Shown in pieces: positions 33,209 to 64,000 of a DNA stretch of 64,000 nucleotides; position 1 is the stretch's first letter, and every line of letters begins with the position of its first letter. The DNA comes from Nymphaea colorata (taxonomy: Eukaryota > Streptophyta > Magnoliopsida > Nymphaeales > Nymphaeaceae), in the NCBI RefSeq assembly GCF_008831285.2, contig NC_045139.1, forward strand, positions 16,722,354 through 16,786,353, read 5' to 3'. A model generated the notes under the pieces. It saw nothing but the letters and a program-made list of their open reading frames with translations, was not told the DNA's origin and ran no database searches. The translations under genes were made by a program, and so were the position numbers.

Positions 33209-35400
33209 TCTATCGCAAATTAGCTACCTCAAAAGTGCTACCTGCAAAAAGGGAAACAGGTTAAGATTTCAACAAATTATAAATATAAAATCAGACACAC
33301 CAAAAGATGCTTGAGCATTCAGAATAAAGCAGCAAAAGAATCCAAGAAAAAGGAGAAAATTGTTCATGCCCAGCACATGCTTCGGTTTAATCTGTCCTAG
33401 TGATGACATTCAAACTCTACGAAGAAGGGTCAACAAGGCTATAGATAGCAGATACATGCAATATGCACACTATCACAATCAAGACCTCCATGATAATTCT
33501 TCTATATAACCACAAATATGGACAACTAATTCCATCCAAAATTGCAGCAATTAAACAAAGTCAATTCAAAATTACTACAGCTACCTAAATATAAAGTAAA
33601 TTACTAACAAAGCAAAATAGAAGGCAGTTTGCTACAGACGCAATGACAAAAATAATGCCCAGAACTTGACAAAGGCAAGTAATCATCAACCTGTATCTAT
33701 AGTCTACCATATTAGCGGACTCAAGAGCACAAGAGATCTAAAGATTGTTCAACTAGAGATTACAAACTTGAACTGCAATACCAACAATACAAAATAATAA
33801 CAATTCGATTCACTCGAGCACATCAAGGCAATTTAATAACTAATGAACTTGGGAATGTAAAACTGCTTCTAAAATGCAACGATACATATACTCAGAACTG
33901 ATCTAATATGCACAGATTAAACGAATGGATTGAGCAAGGAACCCAAGACACAAAACTACTTAATTTGATATAAAGTGTGGATTCTATGTAGTCAAAATAC
34001 AGAATAAGTCTAGAAAACTATGTAACATTTAGCAGGAAAGCAGCCTAAGAACTGTAAGATCTAACATGTTGTTATCATGCAATGAGGCAAAGCAAGGCGT
34101 TGAGCCTATCGCAAAGCAAGGGGTAACGTGAGAGAGAGAGAGAGCCCCGATTCCTGATCGGCAGCCCTTGTTTGCAGCATGAGAGTAATAGAGACTGAGA
34201 GACAAATCGAAGGCAGAAGAAGGGAGGGAGGAAGAGAGAGAGAGAGAGAAAGAGAGAGAAAGAGCCCTCGCCTGAGCGGTGCCGGCGTTGAAGCGAGAGA
34301 GATAGAGAGAGACGCTCACAAACAGAGAACGGTTGGCAGCTTCCTCGGGGATGAAAGAAGAGAGAAGAGGGATTTTATTTTTAGGGTTACGTAGCGAAAG
34401 GAACCGTGTTTGCATTTTTTTTTTCACCAAAAAAAAAAAAACAGCGTGGACAGCGATCACACACTGGGATTTGGCAGTTGGCATACTATAATACAGAAAT
34501 GCAGCCTGCGAGAAAACCTCCTTCACTGAAGTTTCTCACAATAATATCAACAAATTTAAAATACCATAGAGATCAACACTAAACTCCACGGTACATATGC
34601 ATTTCAAAGTGGGGTTGGAACATGAAGAGGTGCTAAACTCGAATCTTCATGTATTTCACTTTAGAAGACATTTCGCCACAAGCACGAACCGCAATTCCTG
34701 ATCAAATTTCTCTTGATTTCCCGTAGCTAATGCTTCTCACCTCATAGATTCAGAGACCTAATGAACATTTATCGTTCTAAAAAACGTTCATTCGAACAAC
34801 TTTTTTCACCAAAATTACACCATCGAAGATAGATTCTGTCACGTAATTGCACTTGAAACTTCGACAAAGATCCGCTTGTTGAAGCAGTAGAAACAGCAAC
34901 GATATCATACCCATCGAATAAACCAGGGAATGGAGTTCATCTAGGAAACAAAGAAACAAAGAATAGAATGACCTTCCCCGTGAATTTCCCCGCCACCGGC
35001 TCCACCAGAAAACCCTAGAGGCGAAAGGTTTGGGGCAAGGCTCGATACTCTTTTATATACAGCTAACACTTTCCAGAATCAACCTTCCTACTCTTGGAGT
35101 ATTACGGTTTATCCTTCCCTTTCATGAACGGGTGGGACCTCTCCAGATCCATTTTAGATATTTGGACATTGGGGACGGACTAGAATCCGAGTTCGAGGCG
35201 ATGAAGTGGATTCCGACTCTGAGATGTTTATTTTTATTTCCAAGGGTACAAACTCGCCGTACTTGATTTGGATCTGGATATAGATCCCATTAGCGATGTC
35301 CATGGCTCGAATTAGAGGGTTGTGTATAGGCTTAATCTCAATTAAAGCTGCCAGCCTACCAGCTGTTGATTTCAATACAAGTGTTCAAAATTCAACAAGC
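33209..35400. other. 5' region of RPL23A copy 1: probable 5' UTR intron and promoter
   Basis: No other gene is seen. A minus-strand intron acceptor near 33242 suggests a leader intron of about 1 kb. GA-rich leader-like sequence lies at 34128-34320. Near 35050 a minus-strand TATATAAAAG precedes another CT/GC-rich leader-like stretch, so transcription could begin at either place. Confidence 0.45.
34381..34388 (-). promoter_or_regulatory. Telo-box upstream of RPL23A copy 1
   Basis: AACCCTAA on the minus strand. Telo-boxes are a known feature of plant ribosomal-protein promoters. The matching site in copy 2 (about 38827) reads AACCCTAT, one base off. Confidence 0.55.
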
Positions 35401-36229
35401 TTATAGGTTAATATTCGACTTGTCACCAGGCCATAAGCCAATAGAAAGTTCTTTCTTTCTTTTCATTTTATTTGGAGGAATCACCACACATTGAAACTCT
35501 CTTAGGCCATTCTCCCGCTTCCAGGATCCTAAACTTCTATCGTACATCGGTTTGATAAGGAGCGAGCGCCACTCTGATGTATAAAGAAAGAGATTGATGA
35601 TTTGAAATGGATAGAAGTGCATAAAGTTCAAAGAGACCATAAGAGTATTGGTTAGCACAACACTCTCACCCTGTTTCTAGTACAATGACATAGCGTCAAC
35701 ATAATTACATGCACTGCAAGGAGTATGGCTCATAAGGCAGACGTCTTCAAGATTCAAAAAACAAGTGAAAAGGGATGAGAATATACGAAAAGGCAGTTTG
35801 AACTAGGCAGTTCGAACAAGAAAACATGAACAAGTACATTATTAACTAAATATTGTCATTGGCACCTCCCAAACATGTCATTTGCTATTACAATTCTTTA
35901 GATAGCAAATATTTGATTAAGAAAACAGATAATATTGTCATTGGCCATTTCCCCTTATGTCGGGCTGCACTGTAGACAAGTTGGGCTCGAGCTTAGTCAG
36001 CTCAAACTTGACTCAACTCATATCTTGGGCCAAGCTGTACAAGGTTACTTCAAGCTGGAGTTGACAAACCAAGTGGTAGCTCGAGCACAATTTTCCCAAT
36101 TCTCCATTTGACCTTCTCTTTCCTTCATTTTATGTTTGGTAATTGCAAAAAGAAAAGAACAACCTAGATTAAACCAACTTACTCAAGTTTAATCAAGTCG
36201 AGTTCATGTTACATGAACCGGATTCGTTT

Positions 36230-40082
<3,853 letters not shown>

Positions 40083-41148
40083 TCCTTTTTAGAACAAAAT
40101 TATAATATATTTGCTTATAGCTGTGGCCAAGCTAGAAAATAATTTTGGAGGGTCACAAGTATGTTATGACAAGGATGGAGTTTTGGAGTATTTTTATGGA
40201 ACGGTCATGTTATATAGGGTCGAGTGGGACATCAAATTACTTCGGTTTAAATACCAATCTTGTGTTTTCCACTTACTTTAATTTGCAAATTCATGGTTAT
40301 AAGATCCAGCCATGTTGTTTGGCAGGAGGGACAGTATGAGTTTCTCATGAGTCCGTTCAAAGTTTAGGACAGATTCATAGAATATTAATTTCAATGTCTT
40401 ACAAATCTACTTAAATCGGCTCAAAGATTAAAGCAGATTCTTCAAACATTAATTTTAGTGTTTTATGAATCTGCCCAATCTTTGAACAGATTTATAAAAC
40501 ACTAATAGAATATCTTTGCTGTCAAACAATCCCTTGAAGTTCAGTATCCAAAACCATGTTCGTAGTCGACAATTAAATTGTGGGGTGACAAGCATGCTAG
40601 ACAAATCGATTGGTTTGTTAAATTGGCAATGAAGCAAAGTAATAAATTGTTCCAAGATTTTTTTTTCAAAAATTATGACAGATTTATGAAGGGCAAATTA
40701 ATGGAAAAGAATTATACTGTTCCAGTTCCCAAATGCCCTCTAAAGGTACCGCAACATGTTTCATTGAGGAAATTGTTTGATATTCAGTTACATTGAGCAA
40801 AATAATGTTACATTACATAGTTATAATAACCAACTATGCCCTTCTTGTTATATTTCTCAAACAAAGAGTGAAAGCAAAGGAGAAATATAGAATGCAACAT
40901 ATATATATATATATATATGAGCTTAATAGAATTGAGAAACGGCACGGCTTGTTTTGCCACATCAATGACGGTTTAGTTTTCTAAACATGTAATGTAAATC
41001 CTACAGAATTTAGATGTACTGTATGTATACTGTTCTTACAATTTTTATCGTAATGCCAATAAAAACAATAAAGAAAAATCGCCTGCACCAGGAGAACCAA
41101 CGTTACCACGGAGTATTGGCTGCCTTCCCTGTTCGGATCTTCTCGTCT

Positions 41149-43407
41149 TCAGTATTCGCTTAAACAATTTGAGCTGTCGTTGGATATGCCGGAGTGGTAA
41201 AGCAAGGCCCACAGGTGCGTTATGAATTCCCCTCCACTTGTCAAGTACTTAACATGAGCCCAAGATTGGCCGGACGGCGCAACGAGCAAGATCAACTCCG
41301 TCCAAAAATCCGCCAATATCTTCCACTTCCTTCCCTCTTCCATCATCTCCAGTTGATTCGCCAAAATGGAACCCAAGCAGATGACGGATCCAGAAGCCGC
41401 CGCCTCTTCCTCCCTGCATTCTCCGGCGAGCGCTCTCGCTCTCTCGTGCCTCTGCCGCAGCGTCCTGAACTTCCCCAAACGAACGCCTGCATCCTTGACC
41501 GCATCGTCGAAGATTGTTCCGGTGAGATACGGATTCCCCGGCAATAGTTCCGGCGCGAAGGCGACGAGGTAGGCGCAGTATTTGGACAACTGCGTGGCGA
41601 CGAGTTGGTGGGTACCATAGAAGGCTCCTTCGGCGTAGGCCTTCCGCTTCAGCAGTCGCTGCTCGCCCGGACACACGGCCCTCCACCAGGGCCGCACCGG
41701 CGGCGGAGGCTCGCACAAAGTGGTGGCGACGTGCCAGACTAGGATCGTGTGGATGCAGGTCTCCAGATTAACGCATGCCCACGAAAGCTCGTGGCGGTCG
41801 CTGTTCTGCAGCAGCGAAAACTCGCCCCTCCTCAGGTGCGGCCAGCTGCCCCTCAGGCGGCCGACCACCGCCCGCTTAATCTCTGGACACAGCGGCACGA
41901 ACTTCGCTGGCTCCAGGCCCTGCCTAGGCTTGTCTATCAGGCCGCGCAGCAGTAAACCAAGAAGACGGCCCCCTATGCTCCTGTGACGACCATATCTGTG
42001 GGACTCGAGCAGGGAGTACTGGCGAAGAGTCCTCGTCCATGGTCGCCAGAGAGAGAGAACCCTAAACGAGTGATTCACCGCCTCGACGATCTTGATCAAT
42101 CTCAAGCACATCATCTGTATGAACATCCTGATCCTCACAGCAATGTGGCTGTCGCTGCTGCTTTGTAGAATCGAGTCTTGTTTCACATAGATTGAAACCA
42201 GCAACATCTTGAACCAGTTGGTGGTCGCCAAATTGATGAGTTGAATCACCTCCAAGAAGGCAAGCACCCCGAGGATCACCCTCGTCTCCACTACGTCTAC
42301 ATTGATGCCGTTCTCCCCGTACGGATAGGATGCACAGTGGTCGGCTGTTGGCTCGTGGTTTCCCAGCCAGTTGATGCACAGCAGACACGAAACTATGACG
42401 GAGAGGGAGACCGGAATCCTTATGCAGATGAACTCCCTGGAGTGAAGGAGCGAGTATTTGGTGTAGAAGTATTCGAACAAGAACTCGAGCTCGACCTCCA
42501 CGACGCGGAAGGCTCTCTCGCCGTCTTCCTTGGAAAGGAGGCCGTCGCGAACCAGCCTCCAGGTCTTGGACTCGTCCTTCTCGGCCATGTCGAACCCGGC
42601 GAGACTTCTCTTGATCATCTTGAACAGGGCGAAGGACAAGCAGGTGTCACGGATCCGGTCGCCGATGCCGTGCAGAGCCTGCCAAACTTGATCGATGGTG
42701 ATCAAGTAGAGGGGAGGAGGCTGACCTATTCGGGCGCCGGCGGCGTGTTTCTCGCCGTAGAAGATGTACTTGTACCCTGTCATGGAGGTAGGCTCGGCCT
42801 CTGCGTCTGCGCTCAAATGGGGCTCGATGTTCCTCATGTAATCGGCCACCAACTTCGATTGCTTGCCCAACCCGAACGATCTACTGACGTTGAGATGGGC
42901 AGCCCCCAGTTCTCTTATTCTGGTGAATGCAAGAACACAAAGAACCCAGGGACCCATTTGGAGCTTGCCGGAAAGAGGATAGTTGACGATTATCTGAGCT
43001 GCAAGGAGAGATTTAGCACAGAAGTACAGGAAATTGGCCTTCCTTTTCTCGATGTCATCAAGTTCAAAGGCGGAGACAGTGTCGGCGCCGCCGATCAAGA
43101 CCAGCAAGTAAGCTGCCCAGAAACCGAGAAGGTCGTGGTAGCTTCTGCTTGTGTTCATGAGTCCGAGAGTGAAGGCGACGACGCCGTAGGACATGGTGGA
43201 AGAAAGCCAGAGGAGTCGGTGCACCAGGCTTTCGGAGGCGTACCGGCGTCTGTAAGTGCCGAAGAGAACCTGGTAAAAGAGCAGCATGGTGCAGAAGGCG
43301 GTGAGGACCTCCATCTTCCGGAGAGTTTCAGACACTGTGACATCGCAGGGTTCAATGTAGCTATTGCTGCCGCCAGTGTTGGGGATGCTGCCGTTGACGA
43401 CATTCAT
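41149..43407 (-). CDS. DUF4220/DUF594 transmembrane protein, single exon
   Basis: From the first ATG (43407) the product is 752 aa. The DUF4220 region has several membrane helices near the N-terminus and the diagnostic stretch LLGFWAAYLLVLIGGADTVS, followed by FELDDIEKRK. The C-terminal DUF594 shows WKILADFWTELILLVAPS and GGEFITHLWALLYHSGI. These plant proteins form large clusters; their biochemical role is unknown. The gene is intronless and clearly more GC-rich than its surroundings. The open frame continues 64 codons upstream of the ATG, to about 43599, without an in-frame ATG, and that extension includes a hydrophobic stretch (TFLLLICLLVFDTF). The true start, or an upstream exon, is therefore uncertain. 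Confidence 0.85.
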   Translation of the reverse strand: MNVVNGSIPNTGGSNSYIEPCDVTVSETLRKMEVLTAFCTMLLFYQVLFGTYRRRYASESLVHRLLWLSSTMSYGVVAFTLGLMNTSRSYHDLLGFWAAYLLVLIGGADTVSAFELDDIEKRKANFLYFCAKSLLAAQIIVNYPLSGKLQMGPWVLCVLAFTRIRELGAAHLNVSRSFGLGKQSKLVADYMRNIEPHLSADAEAEPTSMTGYKYIFYGEKHAAGARIGQPPPLYLITIDQVWQALHGIGDRIRDTCLSFALFKMIKRSLAGFDMAEKDESKTWRLVRDGLLSKEDGERAFRVVEVELEFLFEYFYTKYSLLHSREFICIRIPVSLSVIVSCLLCINWLGNHEPTADHCASYPYGENGINVDVVETRVILGVLAFLEVIQLINLATTNWFKMLLVSIYVKQDSILQSSSDSHIAVRIRMFIQMMCLRLIKIVEAVNHSFRVLSLWRPWTRTLRQYSLLESHRYGRHRSIGGRLLGLLLRGLIDKPRQGLEPAKFVPLCPEIKRAVVGRLRGSWPHLRRGEFSLLQNSDRHELSWACVNLETCIHTILVWHVATTLCEPPPPVRPWWRAVCPGEQRLLKRKAYAEGAFYGTHQLVATQLSKYCAYLVAFAPELLPGNPYLTGTIFDDAVKDAGVRLGKFRTLRQRHERARALAGECREEEAAASGSVICLGSILANQLEMMEEGRKWKILADFWTELILLVAPSGQSWAHVKYLTSGGEFITHLWALLYHSGISNDSSNCLSEY

Positions 43408-44754
43408 CTCTGATATTACCGATCTCAAAATGTCATCGACAATGAAAGTGCTCCTGGTCGTCAATGGCTTCGCTGCCTTTCCGCCATCAACACAAAAGGT
43501 ATCGAAGACGAGTAAACAAATCAAAAGAAGAAAAGTAGATGGATCGAGGAGGAGAAAAGATTGAAGAGAGAACCTGGTTCGGCTTGCAATTACGGGCAAA
43601 ATATCTATTTCTTTGTGAAGTGATCTAATAATTGAATATGCATCTATACATGCATTAGGACCTTACAATTGGAAAATGCATCTACAGAAGATTGGAGTCA
43701 ATCTTAAGGATGTGCACGAAAATGTTATTTGTCAAAAATGTTTTAATAGAATATCTAGTATTGATTTGTTTTCCATTTGTTGCATCTTCTAATTAGTGTC
43801 CTCCTCGAATTGAAGCACAAACAAAAGGAGTATGCATCATAAATAAGGAAGGTTGATAGAAGTTGGACATCACGAATCACAACATTATGCAGGGAGTTGA
43901 TGTTCACAATTTTTTAATGTGTGCTAAAGATGTTAGAAACTTAATGGAAGAGTAGTAAGGAAATTGGAACATGATTTGATGAACAACTACTGACTTGAAA
44001 ATTTTGTGTCTTATACCATGTGAAAGTTAGTAACTAAAAAAAAAAGAAGATGAGTGAGCAGAGATAAAACGATACAAGAAATCCACATAGTTTCACTATA
44101 AGGGATTGTAAATACGGGAAAAAATTATTCGATCCTTGACTCATATCTATACTTGTGCAAGACTTTCATGTTAAAAAATACATTTAAAATAAATTGACAT
44201 ATATGTTAAAGATGAGAAAATAATCTCTCTAATTAGAAGACCTTAATCAGAGTACATTTTTTTTCATTTGTTATAAGATCTTAACAATGAATATTCAACT
44301 ACCAACGAGTTAGTTTCCTCCTTGACCAGATTCTAGAGTATTCGCGCTCCTATTCATATTAACTTACTAGGATGTTCCAACGCTGTATGTTTTCAAAAGG
44401 CAAATGTTTTAAAATGTGATGAGAAAAACGGGTTTTCTAAGATCACCAAAATCAGATTTTCTAAGATCACCAGAATCATCAGCATTAATTAGGTTGATCT
44501 TTTTGACAATTATAAGCGTCTACACATGTCCTCTTGGGTAATAGTTGGGCTTGACTTTTATGCCAATCAAGGTCAAAAATTGGATAACCAAGGCGCTTGT
44601 CTGGTTAGCATGATCCACAGTTTATCAGGTAAACTTTCCAAAGCAACTGGTGAAAATCTTTCAATAATAGAATTTGCAGTGGATGCATGCATAATTATTT
44701 ATTATTAATTTCTCACTCAATTGAAACAAGTGTGGATTTTCGTACTCCTCAAAA

Positions 44755-45310
44755 AGTGGCTCTTCAGTGACGCAAAAAAAAGAAAAAGTTACTACTTAGA
44801 GGCAAGCTGTCAGTAAAGCTTTTGTTGGAACAACTAATGGTGCCACTGAAAGTAGCGTTACTGAAAGGTTGTTGATGAAACATGCACGTGCCAGTGAAGA
44901 CCAACTATTACAAGGGCGGAACCAAAAATATTTGGTTAGAGGAACTGAAGTATAGTTTCAAAATTCTAATAATAACGGCTGATTTTTTTTTTTTTCAAAA
45001 GTTTTATATAAGCTAAATGAAAATTTTAAACTTACATGTAATTTTTTAAAAAACAAATTGAGAGGGCGCCAAGGCCCCTGTTGCCCCCCTCACTCTGCGC
45101 CTGACTAATTGCAGGCGTATGCAAAGAGACATCGACTATTGACAATGCAGCTGAATATAGTGTCAGCGAAAATATGTTTCACTTATTTCCACAGCAGCTG
45201 AATGTAGTGTCATTGAAAATATCACTTACCTCCACATGAGGGAAAATAGGACCTTGGAGTGACGCATAGTTCTTTTCGTCACTAAAGGTTGCGGCTGAAA
45301 ACCTTCGCCA
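44755..45310. mobile_element. Possible CACTA-like remnant
   Basis: Short related motifs recur on both strands: CAGTGACGC (44767), GCCACTGAAAGTAGCGTTACTGAAAGG (from 44851), AGTGTCAGCGAAAATA (45159), AGTGTCATTGAAAATA (45207), AGTGACGC (45258) and CGTCACTAAAGGTTGCGGC (45278). Such clustered subterminal repeats are typical of CACTA elements. No transposase or CACTA terminus is seen. Confidence 0.35.
44911..45103. mobile_element. hAT-like MITE nested in the CACTA-like remnant (193 bp)
   Basis: Begins CAAGGGCGGAACC and ends CTCTGCGCCTG, with an AT-rich middle. Flanks ACTATTA (44904-44910) and ACTAATT (45104-45110) resemble a decayed target-site duplication. Confidence 0.45.
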
Positions 45311-46034
45311 CCATGCATAAGTGATTAGGGCCGTTTAATACTTTGGTGTAAGTATCCTTTCCAAACAATGCATCAGTTATACTCGTTATTGTCCTGGTAG
45401 GTCACAATTAAAACACACACGCACCCACCAGGGCCACCACACACACATCTAAATATTCTTCTAAAGTTAATTAAAAAATTCACAAACATGTTCCGTTTAC
45501 TTAACATATAAACGTTGTTAGATAATTTAAAACATGCAATGGAAAAATATAACCAACGTTATAAAGCACCTAAGCTAACTTGGATGACTTGCTAGTCAAC
45601 AAGATTCATCATTGAATTTCAATATACTTAAACAGTATAGCAAGACAAACTATACCAATATATATATATATATAACTCTAAAATTACCAAAATGCCCCTA
45701 TACTTGGGGAATGGAATATTGGAATAGTAAATAGAATACTTTTGAAACATTGAATTCGTGTTTGGTGATTTGGAATTTTGTTTCAATAATGAAAATTCAA
45801 GAACCATAATTTCTCCTCAAATTAAAATGAAATCAAAATTGCAGGTTTCAGTTTTCTAATTACGAAAACAAAATAGCTCTTTCTTTAATAATTCTAATTT
45901 TTTAAAAATTGAACATTTTGATTCCAAATTTTCATAATTCTAAATATATCAAAGCTCCTCAAACAACATGTGTAGTACTATACTTCCATAAATTTGCTTT
46001 TACATCAACATTTTCCCATCCTTTTCCATCAAAT

Positions 46035-46350
46035 AAGCCTGGGCATCGGTTCGACCCGAGCCGGTCCAATAAGGAGTTGGGCTCGGACAGGCCCGACACC
46101 TGAAATCCAGGCTCGGGCTTAGCTCGACACCTAAAATTCTAGCTCGGCCCGATTAAATTAAAAAACATAATTTTTTTATATAAAATAATGTATAAATATA
46201 ATTAATCATATAGATAAAAATGAATAAAATATATATTAAAAAATTTTATCTAGTCCACCGAACCAGCCCGATAACTGATGGGGTCATTTTGGTTCTTTTT
46301 TTTTTCCCGGAATGAACCAGGGCCCGAGTGTACTTGACCCGCCCTGTAAG
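46035..46350. repeat. GGGCCCG-rich repeat family, copy 1
   Basis: Starts AAGCCTGGGCATCGG, has GC-rich ends full of GGCTCGG and GGCCCG phrases, and an AT-rich core. A related element lies inverted at 51105-51408, where the minus strand starts AAGCATGGGCATTGG. This is a common non-autonomous plant repeat type; the right edge is not sharp. Confidence 0.5.
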
Positions 46351-48844
46351 GTGGCTTTTTGATAATGATGTTCTTAGTTCCAGCCCAATCCATGGGCTGA
46401 TCTGTCATTACTCAAAGGTCAAGCAGTTTTTTATAATTCATACAAGAAGACTTCACTCCCCTCATTCAAACTACCTTTCACTTTGTTTCGGCTTTTGCTT
46501 TCCTGCTCCCATCATCTCTTTGTCCTCACTCAAGCAAGCAAATTATTGCAACAAACACTATTTTTCCTGTTCCAATCGCACCTGCTTTTTTTTTTTTAAT
46601 AAAGTGAAGTTTTTGTCTTTATTAGCAAAATATGACTTTACGGAAATGTCCTTCCACATGTCTGACTGGCAGCTAGCTTTACTTGGAAAACGGTCTCGCA
46701 GGCCCATAATCTTCTTTTCCTTTCACGTTGCAGTTGAAGGATGAGCAAGTGGTGTGTATATTCGAGACAAAGACCTCAGCTCGTACGATGAATTGTTCGC
46801 ACTCTCATTCCTGTTGGCGCGTAGTTTTAATTTTCGGTTGGGAATTCTCCTCCTCCTTCATCATCTTCCCACGCCTCTCTTCCTTCCTACTCGCTAGGCG
46901 GCGTCTTTCTTCCTGTAGGGTAAGCTCTTCCCGTGCTCGTGCTGAGCTCGCTTTCGTTAGCAAGCTATCTTGAGGTTCTGATCTCTCAAGACTCTCGCGC
47001 GAAGTCGATTTGTGGATTTATGCCTTAGTGCTGACTTTAGCTCATGACGCAATCGCGCTGAAACGGAATGAAACTAAAATTTGTCGCTTTTGTTTTCAGG
47101 TTTTCGCGGCAACTCAGATGCATTGCTGCTTCTTCCCGACTCTCCTTTTTTCAATTGTTTTTTACGTTCTTTCATGTGATCTCGGCGGGTTTCTACGGTA
47201 TGTTACGTTTCTTCCTCTTATGTGTTTAAGCTCATCAAATTCTTACAAGTTCAAGATTTCCCGCGATTGTGTTCCTGTAGGCCTTTAGGTATCGGACGTG
47301 GAAGTTATCTGAAAATTTATCCGAGGTTTTCTCTGAGAGAATTCTTTTGTTATTTATCGGAGTTCCAATCGAAAATCGCGAGTTTAATTTGCCCGGGGAT
47401 TGGAGTGGAAGTGGTTTGACTGCAAAGTAAAAGATTATTATCAGAAAAATGTGCACGATATTTAAAAGAGATAGAATGATCGAAAATATAAAAGAGATAT
47501 ATGCTAATTTAGCTTTGAGCAAGAAAAAAATTGATCAATTGAATTTATCCGCCTTCCTGGCTATTGGAGGCGTCGATAAAAATAGAGCGTTATTTTCGAG
47601 TGTCCAGGGACATCTGCATGGAGATCTCGCTTCGACTATAATTCCAAGGATTTAGGTCGCATATCCGATCTTTGATGTACTTTCATTTTGGTGAAAATTT
47701 CCTGCTCCTGATAGTGCTGCTTTCTGATAGACAGCATATGTTGAGATTCTCAATTATCAGGAAGTGTTTTGCAGTTTTCCTAGTTTCTCTCTTTTTTGGT
47801 TATTTCGCCATCTTCTCTCCTTCCTTCTCTCTCTGAAACATGCAAGCGCTGTTAATATGTTAGTGTGCTGGCCTCACGTGCTTTCGTGGAGCCAGGATTT
47901 ACTTGGCATGACACACATAAAACACAGAGACACAAAGGCGTGCCTTGGATTTTGGTGCGATTCCGTGAAGAATTATGTGTGACAGTGTCATTAGGTCTAA
48001 CTGATGGACCCACGGCGTTCACGCACCGAAAAATGTTTATGTCGACAAATCTAACGGATGGAGTCCTGGCATTTGATATTTCCTTACTGAGAACATATAT
48101 GTCTTCGTATTGTACATTTCGTTCTTTGTTCAGTTGAAAGCGAAGGCGCCGTTTAACCTATATTTTTGACGTTGCGATGCTGCTTGTCTCATGATGAAAA
48201 GGAGTCGTGATCAATGTGTTCCATCATCCCTAACATTATTTTTATTTCCTTGACAAGCATCCACGATTTTGTTTTCCACTTTTCAGTGTTCACATTAAAC
48301 ACACAGAAATCCATTATTCAGTTCGCGATCAATGATTTGCTTTCTTTTCAAATTTTTTTCCTATGGTGTTTGATCCAGATATTCGTATGTACTCTGCAGG
48401 ATACCGTCCGAGTTTCTTCCACAGGCAGTATTTTAGCTTCTGCTTGAAAGCCCTTATGCAGAACATTTTGTTTCATACTTTCAGGATTTTCAGTAGATTG
48501 AGTCTTCTTCAATATATAATTATGATTTAGGTTGAACTGTGAATATGAATTGGTTCTACTGTTTATCCTGCAACTACTACTTCAAGGTTCAGAATCTGCA
48601 CATGATTTTGTGCCTTAGTGTTACACATTGTCGAGGTCACAAGGAATTGTATTAGACCTTTTATGCAGGGCTTTTAGATCAGATGCTGATTGCTTCCGTA
48701 GGTGACCAATAGAATCGAGCTGATGTATACATAAAAGTGATCCAGCTTAGTCCACCCTCTGCTCCCTTCCCCTGCTTTGCTTTTTGATCTCTCCTCTTCT
48801 CTGATCTTGTTGTATTTTTAAGCAGTTTAAACTCTGCAGAGTAA

Positions 48845-64000
<15,156 letters not shown>

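Larger units (their letters stand above)
43600..48844. other. Repeat-rich intergenic region upstream of the CRK gene
   Basis: No protein gene is identified. 44755-45310 looks like a CACTA-type remnant with a nested MITE; 46035-46350 is a GC/AT patchwork repeat. 46850-47290 is pyrimidine-rich with a good donor (CTACG|GTATGT, about 47200), and an acceptor (CTCTGCAG|AG) lies 5 bp before the CRK start at 48845. A CRK 5' UTR exon and intron here are plausible but unproven. Confidence 0.45.

Noticed and set aside
34029..34526. A 165-codon Ser/Leu-rich minus-strand frame upstream of RPL23A copy 1
   Set aside because: It is driven by CT-repeat leader sequence, has no family match, and is not conserved in the matching part of the second unit.
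42241..43413. Open frame of 390 codons on the + strand
   Set aside because: It is the antisense shadow of the GC-rich DUF4220/DUF594 gene. The minus-strand frame has the family motifs and the + frame has none.

Overview
The window is flowering-plant nuclear DNA. It is AT-rich, with split genes carrying GT-AG introns, a Ty1-copia retrotransposon primed by initiator Met-tRNA, MITE-like repeats, TA/GA microsatellites, and plant-specific families (cysteine-rich receptor kinase, type-A response regulator, DUF4220/DUF594 protein). The species cannot be named from the sequence.

Layout. (1) 0.9-15.9 kb, + strand: a chloroplast-targeted TrhO-type rhodanese gene (STR8-like). Its eight exons join in frame to about 450 codons. 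Intron 2 holds a decayed 6.4-kb copia element with a perfect 5-bp target-site duplication (1517-7964). Intron 5 holds a large rearrangement: an inverted copy (9975-12934) of the gene's own 3' end plus the intergenic DNA beyond it (original at 14070-17047), followed by a second direct copy of exon 5 and its flank. (2) 17.1-20.0 kb, - strand: a five-exon type-A cytokinin response regulator, convergent with STR8; the inverted repeat ends 37 bp past its stop codon. (3) 20.2-28.6 kb: AT-rich DNA with MITE-like and tandem repeats and no recognised gene. (4) 28.8-29.4 kb, - strand: a 200-aa predicted membrane protein of unknown function. (5) 32.1-40.1 kb: two tandem segments, each with a ribosomal protein uL23 (RPL23A) gene on the - strand; the gene bodies are far more alike than their flanks. 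(6) 41.1-43.4 kb, - strand: a single-exon DUF4220/DUF594 protein. (7) 43.6-48.8 kb: repeat-rich DNA with a possible CACTA-like remnant carrying a nested hAT-like MITE. (8) 48.8-58.1 kb, + strand: a seven-exon CRK2-type cysteine-rich receptor-like kinase with all kinase motifs. (9) 58.1-64.0 kb: intergenic DNA with a long (TA)n(GA)n tract.

The genes do not form one pathway. The most notable structure is the 2.96-kb near-perfect inverted repeat in STR8. Its primary transcript should be able to fold into a long RNA hairpin matching its own exon 8 and the convergent response-regulator 3' end. One rearrangement junction also appears to have built a new splice acceptor, so the two exon-5 copies would be mutually exclusive by reading frame. 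These consequences are inferred; the repeat geometry and reading frames are read directly.
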